DNA of 64,000 bases from Ochrobactrum sp. Q0168 (GTDB lineage: Bacteria; Pseudomonadota; Alphaproteobacteria; Rhizobiales; Rhizobiaceae): NCBI RefSeq assembly GCF_016427605.1, contig NZ_JAELXQ010000002.1, positions 744,001-808,000 of the forward strand, read 5' to 3'. The position numbers were made by a program, and so were the translations under genes. Below are positions 38,652 through 50,189 of this stretch, one piece after another (the stretch's first letter is position 1; the number at the start of each line of letters is the position of its first letter). Below the pieces are notes generated by a model. It worked only from the letters and a program-made list of their open reading frames with translations, did not search any database and was not told where the DNA came from.

Positions 38652-38738
38652 CGCGGCAATATTGTCGTGATGTTTGGTTTCGTAAGAGCGTGGTTCGCGC
38701 CTTTTTCCCCCGAGACCTCGACCGAAATGGAGAAGCTT

Positions 38739-39284
38739 ATGGGAATTTCGAAAGCAAGTTTGCTGAGCCTGGCAGCGGCTGGCATCGTATTGGCCGGCTG
38801 TCAGAGCTCCCGGATGGGCAACGACCTCGGGCCCGTTTCCCCGCCGCCTCCGCCAGCGCCATTGCAGGCCGCCCCCCAGGGCTCGGTGCAGAAGGGCAAT
38901 CTCAATTCGCCGGATGGATCGCAGTTCCCGTCCGCGCCCACCACGAATCCCGGAACGCAGCCGGGCAACACGCAGGTGGCAAGCCTGCCGCCCGCATCGG
39001 CGCCCGATCTGACGCCGGGTAGCGTCGCAGGCGTCTGGAACGCCTCGCTTGGCGGGCAAAGCTGTAAGGTTGCCACGCCGCAGACCAAATATGGTCAGGG
39101 TTTCCGCGCGGGTCCGCTGCGTTGCCCGGGCGAGCTGGCGAACCTCGCTTCCTGGGCCGTCAATGGCAAGCAGCTCGTGCTTTACGATGGATCGGGCGGC
39201 ACGGTCGCTTCGCTCTATTCGTCGGGTCCGGGCCGTTTCGACGGTCAGACCACCGGCGGTCAGGCCCTGTCGCTTTCGCGTTAA
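38739..39284 (+). CDS. omp19: Omp19-type outer-membrane lipoprotein (protease-inhibitor fold)
   Basis: ATG 38739 gives 181 residues; earlier in-frame ATGs (38667, 38727) would add non-signal sequence. A lipoprotein signal ends in IVLAGC with C21. A Pro/Ala/Ser-rich linker follows, then an Inh/AprI-like beta-barrel with GVWNASLGGQSCKVATPQ and GPLRCPGELANLASW. The C-terminal half is nearly the same as what I remember of Brucella Omp19, a surface lipoprotein and protease inhibitor; the linker differs and the protein is a few residues longer. It is the best taxonomic marker here. Confidence 0.92.
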   Translation: MGISKASLLSLAAAGIVLAGCQSSRMGNDLGPVSPPPPPAPLQAAPQGSVQKGNLNSPDGSQFPSAPTTNPGTQPGNTQVASLPPASAPDLTPGSVAGVWNASLGGQSCKVATPQTKYGQGFRAGPLRCPGELANLASWAVNGKQLVLYDGSGGTVASLYSSGPGRFDGQTTGGQALSLSR

Positions 39285-39326
39285 TCTGAGATTGGCCCGC
39301 TGATATAAAGCCGAAACAACCGATCA

Positions 39327-39359
39327 CGGCGGAGCGTCTCCGGACTGCTCCGCCGAATT
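39327..39359 (+). terminator. Terminator of the omp19-type gene
   Basis: CGGCGGAGC (39327-39335) pairs with GCTCCGCCG (39347-39355), followed by AATTTT. It lies about 43 bases after the stop codon and before zapE. Confidence 0.75.
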
Positions 39360-39385
39360 TTAAGTAGAGGTTCACGGAACCTGTC

Positions 39386-40549
39386 ATGTCCTTTGATGGT
39401 AATCTGAAAGCGTTTCCCTCCGTCCGCGAGCATTACGACGCCATGGTCGCAGCCGGCGATGTGGAGGCCGATCCCGCGCAGCTGGAACTCACCGACCGCT
39501 ACGACCGGCTGATCGAGGAAATTTGCACCAAGCGGCTTTCGCGCAAGTCCAGCGCGCTGGGCTGGCTGTTCGGCAAGCGCAAGCAGGCGCAGGACATCGT
39601 CAAGGGGCTGTATGTCCATGGCGAGGTCGGGCGCGGCAAGACCATGCTGATGGACATGTTCTTTTCGCTTCTGCCCGTCGAGCGTAAACGCCGCGCGCAT
39701 TTCAACGATTTCATGGCCGATGTGCATGATCGCATCAATGCGCATCGTCAGGCCCTGAAGCGCGGCGAGACCAAGCAGGACGATCCGATCCCGCCGGTGG
39801 CCGATGCGTTGAGCGCGCAGGCCTGGGTGCTGTGCTTTGACGAATTCACCGTCACCGATATTGCCGATGCGATGATCCTGTCGCGCCTGTTCAGCGCGCT
39901 TTTCGCGCGCGGCGTCGTGCTCATCGCCACGTCGAATGTCGCGCCGGACAATCTCTATCGCGACGGCCTGAACCGCCAGCTGTTCCTGCCTTTCGTCGAT
40001 ATTCTCAAGAAGCATGTCGATGTGATCAATCTGGATTCGCGTACCGACTACCGGCTGGAAAAGCTCGATTTGCAGCCGGTCTATCTATCCCCGCTGGGTG
40101 GAGAGACCACAAAGCGGATGGATGCCGCCTGGGCCGCGCAGAAGGACGGCATGGAAGAAAGGCCGGACACGATCCGCATCAAGGGGCGTGACGTCGAGGT
40201 GCCGCGTGCCGTTCCGGGTGCGGCGCGTTTCAGCTTCGAGCAACTGTGCAGCCGCCCGCTCGGCGCTACGGATTATCTGGCCATCGTCGATCGCTATTCG
40301 ACGCTCTTCATCGACAATGTGCCGATGCTCGACCTGTCGCGGCGCAATGAAGCCAAGCGCTTCATCTTGCTGGTGGACGTTCTCTACGATCACCATGCCC
40401 GCGTATTCATCACGGCGGAAGCGCAGCCGGAAAAGCTCTATGTCGCAAAAAGCGGCACGGAGGCATTCGAATTCGACCGCACCGCGTCGCGCCTTTTCGA
40501 AATGCAGAGCGCCGAATATCTCTCGCAGATGCCGGAGAAGGCCGGGTAA
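39386..40549 (+). CDS. zapE: Cell division protein ZapE (AFG1-like ATPase)
   Basis: A 387-residue P-loop ATPase of the AFG1/ZapE family. Walker A GEVGRGKTMLMDMFF is near residues 78-92, HFNDFM near 110, Walker B LCFDEFTVTDIADAMILSRL near 150, and the sensor LIATSNVAPDNLYRDGLNR near 188. In E. coli ZapE binds FtsZ and acts in division under stress; the mitochondrial relative is a quality-control factor. It stands alone between omp19 and the TCA-cycle block, the usual Rhizobiales position. Confidence 0.93.
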   Translation: MSFDGNLKAFPSVREHYDAMVAAGDVEADPAQLELTDRYDRLIEEICTKRLSRKSSALGWLFGKRKQAQDIVKGLYVHGEVGRGKTMLMDMFFSLLPVERKRRAHFNDFMADVHDRINAHRQALKRGETKQDDPIPPVADALSAQAWVLCFDEFTVTDIADAMILSRLFSALFARGVVLIATSNVAPDNLYRDGLNRQLFLPFVDILKKHVDVINLDSRTDYRLEKLDLQPVYLSPLGGETTKRMDAAWAAQKDGMEERPDTIRIKGRDVEVPRAVPGAARFSFEQLCSRPLGATDYLAIVDRYSTLFIDNVPMLDLSRRNEAKRFILLVDVLYDHHARVFITAEAQPEKLYVAKSGTEAFEFDRTASRLFEMQSAEYLSQMPEKAG

Positions 40550-40929
40550 GCCCGGCATTCCGCCCATCGGTTTGATCGCGAATAGGCGCGCCTGCTCTGC
40601 GGGCTGCAACTGGCGGCCAATCCTTTGGTCCTATCATCTGATTGCCACAGACTGGACTTATATCCTCAATCGGCTATCGTGCCCGCGCAAATTCAGCGCT
40701 TTTGCCAAAAAACGCGCCAGCGATTTTTGCATGGCAGGACGCGCAGGTTCAAAGAGTTGGAGCAACCGTGCTGCGTCCGGAAGGATGCGCGGATCTCCAG
40801 GCGTGTCGCACCCGGCATCTTCATGCGGGATGCGGCAATGACCGATCGGATTGGCGGCTTGCCTATCGCGTCACCGGCACGGTGGCGACGGGCGAGACAG
40901 AGGGGAATTGCCATTATTCCGCCCAATTA
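40550..40929. other. Intergenic region between zapE and mdh (left part)
   Basis: The complete gap runs 40550-41105 (556 bases), one of the longest here. In the left part I see no coding frame with family similarity, no tRNA and no obvious zapE terminator. The right part holds a dyad and promoter for mdh. Its G+C drops markedly after 40920. Confidence 0.5.
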
Positions 40930-40956
40930 TCTTACGTTTACGTAAGAACATATAAT
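40930..40956 (+). promoter_or_regulatory. mdh promoter with an 18-base operator-like dyad
   Basis: TCTTACGT and ACGTAAGA are perfect arms around TT (40930-40947). A perfect TATAAT follows at 40951-40956, so the dyad covers the spacer and the -35 position, where no TTGACA-like box is seen. The leader to mdh would be about 145 bases. This suggests a regulator controlling the first gene of the TCA block. The regulator is not identified. Confidence 0.6.
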
Positions 40957-41039
40957 TCTAACCGATTGAAAACATTGGTCGCAAAATAATGAGTTGTGTT
41001 TTTTTGCAAAGAGTCATATCGAACCCTCGCAGCGCTTAA

Positions 41040-42068
<1,029 letters not shown>

Positions 42069-42077
42069 TATCCAGAC

Positions 42078-42117
42078 AAGGCCGGATGCCCTGTTTTGAA
42101 CGGGGCTCCGGCCTTTT
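42078..42117 (+). terminator. Hairpin with U-tract after mdh
   Basis: AAGGCCGG (42078-42085) pairs with CCGGCCTT (42108-42115) with an inner GCCC/GGGC step, followed by TTTT. It should end or reduce transcription between mdh and sucC. Confidence 0.75.
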
Positions 42118-42194
42118 CCGGCTGTCAATATTGGTCGAAGATTTGGGCCGTACCGGTTCGCCAAACGAACCGGGAATCCGTAGAGGACAACCAG

Positions 42195-43391
<1,197 letters not shown>

Positions 43392-43394
43392 GGC

Positions 43395-44297
43395 ATGTCC
43401 ATTCTCGTCAACAAGGACACCAAGGTTCTCGTACAGGGCCTGACCGGCAAGACCGGTACTTTCCACACCGAACAGGCGCTTGCCTATTACGGCACGCAAA
43501 TGGTCGGCGGTATCCATCCGAAGAAGGGTGGCGAAACCTGGGAAGGCTCGAAGGGCGAAAAGCTCCCGATCTTCGCAACCGTCGCCGAAGCCAAGGAACG
43601 CACGGGCGCCGACGCTTCCGTGATCTACGTTCCGCCAGCAGGTGCTGCCGACGCGATCATCGAAGCCATCGAAGCTGAGATCCCGTTCATCGTCTGCATC
43701 ACCGAAGGCATTCCGGTCATGGACATGGTTCGCGTCAAGGAGCGTCTGGAACGCTCGAAGTCGCGCCTGCTCGGACCGAACTGCCCGGGCATCCTGACCC
43801 CTGAAGAATGCAAGATCGGCATCATGCCGGGCAATATCTTCAAGAAGGGTTCGGTGGGTGTTGTATCCCGCTCCGGCACGCTTACCTATGAAGCTGTGTT
43901 CCAGACCTCGAACGAGGGCCTCGGCCAGACCACCGCTGTCGGTATCGGCGGCGACCCGGTCAAGGGCACCGAGTTCATCGACGTGCTGGAAATGTTCCTG
44001 GCCGACGATGAAACCAAGTCGATCGTCATGATCGGTGAAATCGGCGGTTCGGCTGAAGAAGATGCGGCCCAGTTCCTCAAGGACGAAGCCAAGCGCGGTC
44101 GCAAGAAGCCGATGGTCGGCTTCATCGCTGGCCGTACGGCTCCTGCCGGACGCACCATGGGCCATGCCGGCGCCGTGATCTCCGGCGGCAAGGGCGGAGC
44201 GGAAGACAAGATTGCAGCGATGGAATCGGCTGGCATCCGTGTCTCCCCGTCGCCTGCGCAGCTTGGCAAGACGCTGGTTGAAGTCCTCAAGGGCTGA
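43395..44297 (+). CDS. sucD: Succinyl-CoA synthetase subunit alpha
   Basis: A 300-residue CoA-binding subunit. The N-terminal Rossmann fold opens [17 protein letters not shown], and the phosphohistidine loop is in [11 protein letters not shown] near residue 252. Directly downstream of sucC with a three-base gap, so co-translated. The stop is followed by a strong hairpin and a 342-base gap before sucA. Confidence 0.97.
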   Translation: MSILVNKDTKVLVQGLTGKTGTFHTEQALAYYGTQMVGGIHPKKGGETWEGSKGEKLPIFATVAEAKERTGADASVIYVPPAGAADAIIEAIEAEIPFIVCITEGIPVMDMVRVKERLERSKSRLLGPNCPGILTPEECKIGIMPGNIFKKGSVGVVSRSGTLTYEAVFQTSNEGLGQTTAVGIGGDPVKGTEFIDVLEMFLADDETKSIVMIGEIGGSAEEDAAQFLKDEAKRGRKKPMVGFIAGRTAPAGRTMGHAGAVISGGKGGAEDKIAAMESAGIRVSPSPAQLGKTLVEVLKG

Positions 44298-44317
44298 GAC
44301 TGACTGAGTTTGAATAT

Positions 44318-44348
44318 CCCGGCGGCGGCGAAAGCCGCTGCCGGGTTT
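44318..44348 (+). terminator. GC-rich terminator-like hairpin after sucD
   Basis: CCCGGCGGCGGC pairs with GCCGCTGCCGGG around GAAA, followed by only TTT. It may terminate part of the transcription before sucA. Confidence 0.65.
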
Positions 44349-44639
44349 GGCATAACAAAAACATATTGAAGCCGGATACCGGGCCTTAAGGGCCGGGCTT
44401 TAAAGGAATGACAGGCATTCGCGGTCATTCTTCGGTGTCGAGCACATAGACCGGGTGGTTTTGACAATTGCGTCGGAACAGATTGCTGCGGTCGCGTAGA
44501 AACGAGTTTTGCCGGGGTCTGTTGTGGTTCCTCCCCGGCGGCGTGAGGGATGAAGGTTTCGGCAACGAACTTCCGGGAACTTCCGGCCCGCGCAGATGAG
44601 CTACTGACAAGGAGACGGAGCAAAGCTCCGGATTAGGTT
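44349..44639 (+). promoter_or_regulatory. sucA leader region
   Basis: This stretch has GAATGAC/GTCATTC inverted arms near 44406-44430, and a TTGACA at 44461-44466 without a convincing -10 (a weak candidate promoter). It also has a tandem direct repeat GAACTTCCGG x2 at 44568-44587, and a hairpin CGGAGC AAA GCTCCG at 44616-44630, ten bases before the sucA start. No coding sequence was recognised. Confidence 0.5.
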
Positions 44640-47600
44640 ATGGCAAGGCAAGAACAGGCCAACGACGTTTTCGCCCTTACCTCGTTCCTCTATGGCGGCA
44701 ACGCCGATTATATCGAGGAGCTGTACGCCAAGTATGAGGATGATCCGAATTCGGTTGATCCGCAGTGGCGCGATTTCTTCGCGAAGCTGGGCGATAATGC
44801 CGAAGATGTGAAGAAGAACGCGCAAGGCGCAAGCTGGACCAGAAAAAACTGGCCGATTGCCGCCAATGGCGAACTCGTCTCCGCGCTCGACGGCAACTGG
44901 GCCGAAGTCGAAAAGCATGTCACCGACAAGCTGAAGGGCAAGGCCGCCAAGGGCGACGACAAGGCTGCCGCAGCGCTTTCCGCCGAAGAGATTGCACAGG
45001 CCGCACGCGACAGCGTTCGCGCCATCATGATGATCCGCGCCTATCGCATGCGCGGCCATCTGCATGCCAATCTCGATCCGCTCGGTCTCGCTGAAAAGCC
45101 GAACGATTATAACGAGCTGGAGCCGGAAGCTTACGGCTTTACGCCTGCCGACTACAATCGCAAGATTTTCATCGACAATGTGCTCGGCCTCGAATACGCG
45201 ACCGTGCCGGAAATGCTCGACATTCTGAAGCGCACCTATTGCGGCACGATCGGCGTCGAGTTCATGCATATTTCCGATCCGGCTGAAAAGGCCTGGATTC
45301 AGGAACGCATCGAAGGTCCGGATAAGAAGGTTGCTTTCACGCCCGAAGGCAAGAAGGCCATCCTGTCGAAGCTCATCGAAGCGGAAGGCTTCGAGCAGTT
45401 CATCGACGTCAAGTACAAGGGCACCAAGCGTTTCGGCCTCGATGGCGGTGAATCGCTGATCCCGGCACTCGAACAGATCGTCAAGCGCGGCGGTCAGATG
45501 GGCCTCAAGGAAGTCGTGCTCGGCATGGCGCACCGTGGCCGTCTGAACGTGCTTTCGCAGGTCATGGGCAAACCGCACCGCGCCATCTTCCACGAGTTCA
45601 AGGGCGGCTCCTATGCGCCGGATGATGTGGAAGGTTCGGGCGACGTGAAGTACCATCTTGGCGCTTCGTCGGACCGCGAGTTCGACGGCAACAAGGTTCA
45701 CCTGTCGCTGACCGCCAACCCGTCGCATCTTGAAATCGTCAATCCGGTTGTCATGGGCAAGGCCCGCGCCAAGCAGGATCTGCTTGTCGGCCGCACCCGC
45801 GACGACATGGTTCCGCTGACCGAACGCGCCAAGGTTTTGCCGCTGCTGCTGCACGGCGATGCCGCTTTCGCTGGTCAGGGCGTGGTTGCCGAGTGCCTCG
45901 GTCTTTCCGGCCTCAAGGGTCACCGCGTCGGCGGCACGCTGCATTTCATCATCAATAACCAGATCGGCTTCACCACCAATCCGGCTTTCTCGCGTTCTTC
46001 GCCTTATCCGTCCGACGTGGCGAAGATGGTCGAAGCGCCGGTCTTCCACGTCAATGGCGACGATCCGGAAGCCGTGGTGTTCGCGGCCAAGGTTGCGATG
46101 GAATTCCGCATGACTTTCCACAAGCCGGTGGTCGTGGACATGTTCTGCTACCGTCGCTTCGGCCACAATGAAGGCGACGAACCGTCCTTCACCCAGCCGT
46201 TGATGTACAAGGAAATCCGCGCGCACAAGACGACGGTTCAGCTCTATAGCGAAAAGCTGATTGCCGAAGGCCTGATCACCCAGGCCGATGTCGACAAGAT
46301 GCGCGCCGACTGGCGCGAAAAACTCGAAATCGAGTTCGAAGCCGGACAGAGCTACAAGCCGAACAAGGCCGACTGGCTGGACGGCGCCTGGGCTGGTCTG
46401 CGCACGGCGGACAATGCCGACGAGCAGCGCCGCGGCAAGACCGGCGTTCCGATCAAGACGCTCAAGGAAATCGGCAAGAAGCTGGTTGAAGTGCCGCAGG
46501 ACTTCCACGTCCACCGCACCATCCAGCGCTTCCTCGATAACCGCGCCAAGATGATGGAAACCGGTGAAGGCATCGATTGGGCGACCGCTGAATCGCTTGC
46601 CTTCGGCACGCTCGTCGCGGAAGGCCATCCGATCCGTCTTTCGGGTCAGGACGTGGAACGCGGCACCTTCTCGCAGCGTCACACGGTTCTCTACGATCAG
46701 GAAAACCAGAACCGCTACACGCCCCTGAACAATATTCAGAAGGGTCAGGCGATCTACGAAGCCATCAACTCGATGCTTTCGGAAGAAGCGGTGCTCGGCT
46801 ACGAATATGGTTATTCACTGTCCGATCCGCGCGCGCTGGTTCTCTGGGAAGCCCAGTTCGGCGATTTTGCCAACGGTGCGCAGGTCGTGTTCGACCAGTT
46901 CATCTCGTCGGGCGAGCGCAAGTGGTTGCGTATGTCCGGTCTCGTCTGCCTTCTGCCGCACGGCTATGAAGGTCAGGGTCCGGAACATTCGTCGGCTCGT
47001 CTGGAACGTTATCTCCAGCTCTGCGCTGAAGATAATATGCAGGTTGCCAACGTTACGACGCCGGCTAACTACTACCATATTCTGCGCCGCCAGATGAAGC
47101 GTGACTTCCGCAAGCCGCTCATCATGATGACGCCGAAGTCCCTGCTGCGCCACAAGCGCGCCGTATCGAGCCTCAGCGAACTGTCGGGCGATTCCTCGTT
47201 CCACCGTCTGCTGTGGGACGACGCGCAGTACAACAAGGGCGACGAAGGCATCAAGCTTCAGAAGGACGCCAAGATCCGTCGCGTCGTGCTCTGCTCGGGC
47301 AAGGTCTATTACGACCTCTTCGAAGAGCGTGAAAAGCGCGGTATCGACGATGTCTACCTGCTGCGCGTGGAACAGCTCTACCCGTTCCCGGCCAAGGCAC
47401 TCATCAACGAGCTGTCGCGTTTCCGCCATGCGGAGATCGTCTGGTGTCAGGAAGAGCCGAAGAACATGGGTGCGTGGTCGTTCATCGATCCGTATCTGGA
47501 ATGGGTGCTGGCGCATATCGATGCCAAGCATCAGCGCGTCCGTTACACGGGCCGCCCGGCTGCCGCTTCTCCGGCAACCGGCCTGATGTCGAAGCATCTT

Positions 47601-47642
47601 GCGCAGCTTGAGGCTTTCCTTGAGGATGCGCTCGGCAACTGA
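44640..47642 (+). CDS. sucA: 2-oxoglutarate dehydrogenase E1 component
   Basis: A 1000-residue thiamine-diphosphate enzyme, close to the usual 990-1005. The N-terminal SucB-binding segment FLYGGNADYIEELYAKYEDD and VDPQWRDFF is present. The thiamine site includes HGDAAFAGQGVVAE and NNQIGFTTNP, and the transketolase C-terminal domain has CLLPHGYEGQGPEHSSARLE. It decarboxylates 2-oxoglutarate in the oxidative TCA cycle. sucB follows 93 bases downstream, separated by a hairpin at 47657-47684. Confidence 0.97.
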   Translation: MARQEQANDVFALTSFLYGGNADYIEELYAKYEDDPNSVDPQWRDFFAKLGDNAEDVKKNAQGASWTRKNWPIAANGELVSALDGNWAEVEKHVTDKLKGKAAKGDDKAAAALSAEEIAQAARDSVRAIMMIRAYRMRGHLHANLDPLGLAEKPNDYNELEPEAYGFTPADYNRKIFIDNVLGLEYATVPEMLDILKRTYCGTIGVEFMHISDPAEKAWIQERIEGPDKKVAFTPEGKKAILSKLIEAEGFEQFIDVKYKGTKRFGLDGGESLIPALEQIVKRGGQMGLKEVVLGMAHRGRLNVLSQVMGKPHRAIFHEFKGGSYAPDDVEGSGDVKYHLGASSDREFDGNKVHLSLTANPSHLEIVNPVVMGKARAKQDLLVGRTRDDMVPLTERAKVLPLLLHGDAAFAGQGVVAECLGLSGLKGHRVGGTLHFIINNQIGFTTNPAFSRSSPYPSDVAKMVEAPVFHVNGDDPEAVVFAAKVAMEFRMTFHKPVVVDMFCYRRFGHNEGDEPSFTQPLMYKEIRAHKTTVQLYSEKLIAEGLITQADVDKMRADWREKLEIEFEAGQSYKPNKADWLDGAWAGLRTADNADEQRRGKTGVPIKTLKEIGKKLVEVPQDFHVHRTIQRFLDNRAKMMETGEGIDWATAESLAFGTLVAEGHPIRLSGQDVERGTFSQRHTVLYDQENQNRYTPLNNIQKGQAIYEAINSMLSEEAVLGYEYGYSLSDPRALVLWEAQFGDFANGAQVVFDQFISSGERKWLRMSGLVCLLPHGYEGQGPEHSSARLERYLQLCAEDNMQVANVTTPANYYHILRRQMKRDFRKPLIMMTPKSLLRHKRAVSSLSELSGDSSFHRLLWDDAQYNKGDEGIKLQKDAKIRRVVLCSGKVYYDLFEEREKRGIDDVYLLRVEQLYPFPAKALINELSRFRHAEIVWCQEEPKNMGAWSFIDPYLEWVLAHIDAKHQRVRYTGRPAAASPATGLMSKHLAQLEAFLEDALGN

Positions 47643-47656
47643 TCCGGGTTATAGTT

Positions 47657-47684
47657 CTGGAGCGGTTTTTCGAAACTGCTCCAG
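47657..47684 (+). promoter_or_regulatory. Stem-loop between sucA and sucB
   Basis: CTGGAGCGGTTT pairs with GAAACTGCTCCAG with one mismatch-type step, giving a 12-pair stem. No U-tract follows, so it is more likely an RNA processing or stability element inside the operon than a full terminator. Its GGAGCGGTT arm resembles the end of the dispersed repeats. Confidence 0.6.
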
Positions 47685-47735
47685 CCTGAATTGAACACAA
47701 AATCCAAAGTTTGAAGATCAACGGAAGAAGAAACC

Positions 47736-48968
47736 ATGGCCACCGAAATTCGCGTTCCCACGCTTGGGGAGTCCGTTACTGAGGCAACCATCGGAAAATG
47801 GTTCAAGAAGGTTGGCGATGCCGTCGCCATCGACGAACCGCTGGTGGAACTGGAAACCGATAAGGTGACAGTGGAAGTTCCGGCTGCTGCTGCTGGCGTG
47901 CTGGCTGAAATCGTGGCCAAGGAAGGCGACACGGTAGAAGTCAACGCTCTGCTGGGCCAGATTTCCGGTGAGGGTGCGGTTGCCGCTCCCGCTCCGAAGA
48001 AGGAAGAAGCCAAGCCTGCCGCCGCGGCGCCTGCTGCAGCCGCTGCACCGGCTGCTTCGACGTCTTCAGGCCCAGCCATGCAGCCAGCCCCTGCCGCTTC
48101 CAAGCTTCTGGCTGAAAGCGGTCTGTCCGCCGATCAGGTTGAAGGCTCGGGCAAGCGCGGTCAGGTTCTGAAAGGCGACGTTCTTGACGCCATCGCAAAG
48201 GGTGTTTCGGCTGCTCCGGCACCGGTCGCAGCCGCTGCTCCACGTCCGGCTTCGTCGGCTGACGATGCATCGCGTGAAGAACGCGTGAAGATGACCCGTC
48301 TGCGCCAGACCATCGCGAAGCGTCTGAAGGATGCGCAGAACACTGCCGCCATGTTGACGACCTATAACGAAGTCGACATGTCCGCCGTCATGGAACTGCG
48401 CACCAAGTACAAGGACGTCTTCGAAAAGAAGCATGGCGTGAAGCTCGGCTTCATGGGCTTCTTCACGAAGGCCGTGACCCATGCGCTGAAGGAAATCCCG
48501 GCTGTTAACGCCGAGATCGATGGCACCGACATCATCTACAAGAACTTCGCGCATGTCGGCATGGCTGTCGGCACCGACAAGGGTCTTGTGGTTCCGGTCA
48601 TCCGCGACGCCGATCAGCTTTCGATCGCTGGCGTGGAAAAGGAACTGGGTCGTCTGGCGAAGGCAGCGCGCGACGGCACGCTCTCCATGGCTGACATGCA
48701 GGGCGGCACCTTCACCATCACCAATGGCGGCGTTTATGGCTCGCTGATGTCTTCGCCGATCCTCAATGCGCCGCAGTCGGGTATTCTCGGCATGCACAAG
48801 ATCCAGGATCGTCCGGTTGTCGTCGGCGGCCAGATCGTGATCCGTCCGATGATGTATCTGGCTCTCAGCTACGATCACCGCATCGTGGACGGCAAGGAAG
48901 CCGTGACCTTCCTGGTCCGCGTCAAGGAAAGCCTGGAAGATCCGGAACGTCTGGTTCTCGATCTCTAA
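47736..48968 (+). CDS. sucB: Dihydrolipoamide succinyltransferase (2-oxoglutarate dehydrogenase E2)
   Basis: A 410-residue E2 protein. The lipoyl domain covers residues 1-77 with lipoylated K43 in [12 protein letters not shown]. An Ala/Pro linker follows (about 85-115), then a peripheral subunit-binding domain ([19 protein letters not shown]). The acyltransferase domain starts near 180, with catalytic [13 protein letters not shown] near the C-terminus. It transfers the succinyl group to CoA. A strong terminator follows. Confidence 0.97.
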   Translation: MATEIRVPTLGESVTEATIGKWFKKVGDAVAIDEPLVELETDKVTVEVPAAAAGVLAEIVAKEGDTVEVNALLGQISGEGAVAAPAPKKEEAKPAAAAPAAAAAPAASTSSGPAMQPAPAASKLLAESGLSADQVEGSGKRGQVLKGDVLDAIAKGVSAAPAPVAAAAPRPASSADDASREERVKMTRLRQTIAKRLKDAQNTAAMLTTYNEVDMSAVMELRTKYKDVFEKKHGVKLGFMGFFTKAVTHALKEIPAVNAEIDGTDIIYKNFAHVGMAVGTDKGLVVPVIRDADQLSIAGVEKELGRLAKAARDGTLSMADMQGGTFTITNGGVYGSLMSSPILNAPQSGILGMHKIQDRPVVVGGQIVIRPMMYLALSYDHRIVDGKEAVTFLVRVKESLEDPERLVLDL

Positions 48969-48980
48969 GCTGGAATTCAG

Positions 48981-49012
48981 AAAAGCCGCCCGAATATGAT
49001 CGGGCGGCTTTT
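48981..49012 (+). terminator. Intrinsic terminator after sucB
   Basis: AAAAGCCGCCCG pairs with CGGGCGGCTTTT around AATATGAT, with a U-tract. It marks the end of the sucA-sucB transcript and separates it from the MAPEG gene. Confidence 0.9.
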
Positions 49013-49044
49013 CGGTCGGGATTGCGAGAAACGGGATTTGCACG

Positions 49045-49458
49045 ATGGAGCCGGGTCTTTTCTCCTCTTCGCCCTACCTGCTGCTTGTCGGCTGGAGCGT
49101 GGTTTTGCTGGTGGCACATGTGCTGCTGCAGGCCATGACGGCGACGCGGGAGCTCGGCACCGACTGGAATGCCGGTCCCCGCGACGAAGGGCTGAAGCCT
49201 TCTGGCGCCATTGCCGGTCGTGCGGAACGGGCATCCGCCAATTTCCGCGAAACCTATCCGGGTTTTATCGCGCTGGCGCTGGCTTTGGTGCTGAAAAGCG
49301 ATGCGGCGCAGTGGGGCCTTTACGGTGCCTGGCTCTGGTTTGCCTGCCGTATTGTCTATATTCCGCTTTATCTGGCGGGCATTCCCTATATCCGGTCGCT
49401 GATCTGGGTCGGCTCGATGGTCGGTCTGGGTGTCATGTTTCTGGCTTTGATTTTTTGA
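49045..49458 (+). CDS. MAPEG-family membrane protein
   Basis: A 137-residue protein with four hydrophobic segments, from SPYLLLVGWSVVLLVAHVLL to SMVGLGVMFLALIF. The segment ASANFRETYPGFIALALAL is the MAPEG core that follows the family's conserved RA-x-N motif (RAERASANF). Eukaryotic relatives are membrane glutathione transferases and eicosanoid enzymes; bacterial members mostly have unknown function. ATG 49045 is only 33 bases after the sucB terminator. It opens a group of three genes between sucB and lpd. Confidence 0.85.
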   Translation: MEPGLFSSSPYLLLVGWSVVLLVAHVLLQAMTATRELGTDWNAGPRDEGLKPSGAIAGRAERASANFRETYPGFIALALALVLKSDAAQWGLYGAWLWFACRIVYIPLYLAGIPYIRSLIWVGSMVGLGVMFLALIF

Positions 49459-49505
49459 TGGCTGCCTGCGCGGTCAATCGCGCATAGTGCAGCAAAGGAA
49501 AAGCG

Positions 49506-50144
49506 ATGCATCCCTATCTCTTCGAACTGGCCTCCCTGATGGCGATCTTCTCCTTTGCGATTGTTTCGCCGGGGGCCGATCTTGCCATGGTCATGCGCCA
49601 GTCCCTGATGCATGGCCGTCGCGAGGCGATTATCACCAGTTTCGGGATCGGCGCGGCGCTAATGATGCATGTCACCTATACGGTGCTGGGTCTCGGCCTC
49701 ATCATTTCCCAGTCGATCTATCTGTTCAACATCGTCAAATGGTGCGGTGTGGCCTATCTGGTCTATATCGGCATCAAGGCGCTGCGCGCCGGCACGACGA
49801 AGATCGATGTCGAAACCGATGCGAAGGAGCCGCGCAAACAGCAGAGCTTTGCCAAGGCCTTCGGTCTTGGCTTTGCCGCCAATGCACTCAATCCGAAAGC
49901 CGTATTCTTCTTCCTGTCGATTTTCTCGACGGTCGTTCACGCGCATACGCCGACCGAAGTGAAGCTCGGTTACGGTGTCGTGATGGCCGCGGCGCTGATC
50001 AGCTGGTTTATCGGCGTCAGCATTTTCATGACCACGCCGAAGATGCGCGCGGCCTTCTCGCGCGCTTCGAAATGGATCGATCGCACAAGCGGTGTTGTCT
50101 TCATCGCTCTGGGGCTTAAACTTGCCACCGAAAAGGCTATGTAA
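49506..50144 (+). CDS. LysE-family amino-acid exporter
   Basis: A 212-residue inner-membrane protein with about six hydrophobic segments. The N-terminus LMAIFSFAIVSPGADLAMVM carries the family motif region, followed by SFGIGAALMMHVTYTVLGLG and a central LGFAANALNPKAVFFFLSIF. LysE/RhtB proteins export amino acids or related metabolites. The substrate is not predictable here. It lies 47 bases downstream of the MAPEG gene on the same strand. Confidence 0.9.
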   Translation: MHPYLFELASLMAIFSFAIVSPGADLAMVMRQSLMHGRREAIITSFGIGAALMMHVTYTVLGLGLIISQSIYLFNIVKWCGVAYLVYIGIKALRAGTTKIDVETDAKEPRKQQSFAKAFGLGFAANALNPKAVFFFLSIFSTVVHAHTPTEVKLGYGVVMAAALISWFIGVSIFMTTPKMRAAFSRASKWIDRTSGVVFIALGLKLATEKAM

Positions 50145-50189
50145 GAAGCAATTGATTTGCTGCCGGACAAACTCAAGGAGAACCGACAG

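Noticed and set aside
41003-41010. TTTGCAAA as a PccR/ScfR-type operator in the mdh leader
   Set aside because: Only a single eight-base palindrome is present and not the paired sites I associate with that family, so a chance occurrence cannot be excluded.
44601-46682. A 693-codon minus-strand frame opposite sucA
   Set aside because: It is antisense to the conserved E1 gene, with no family match in its own translation, so it is a frame shadow.
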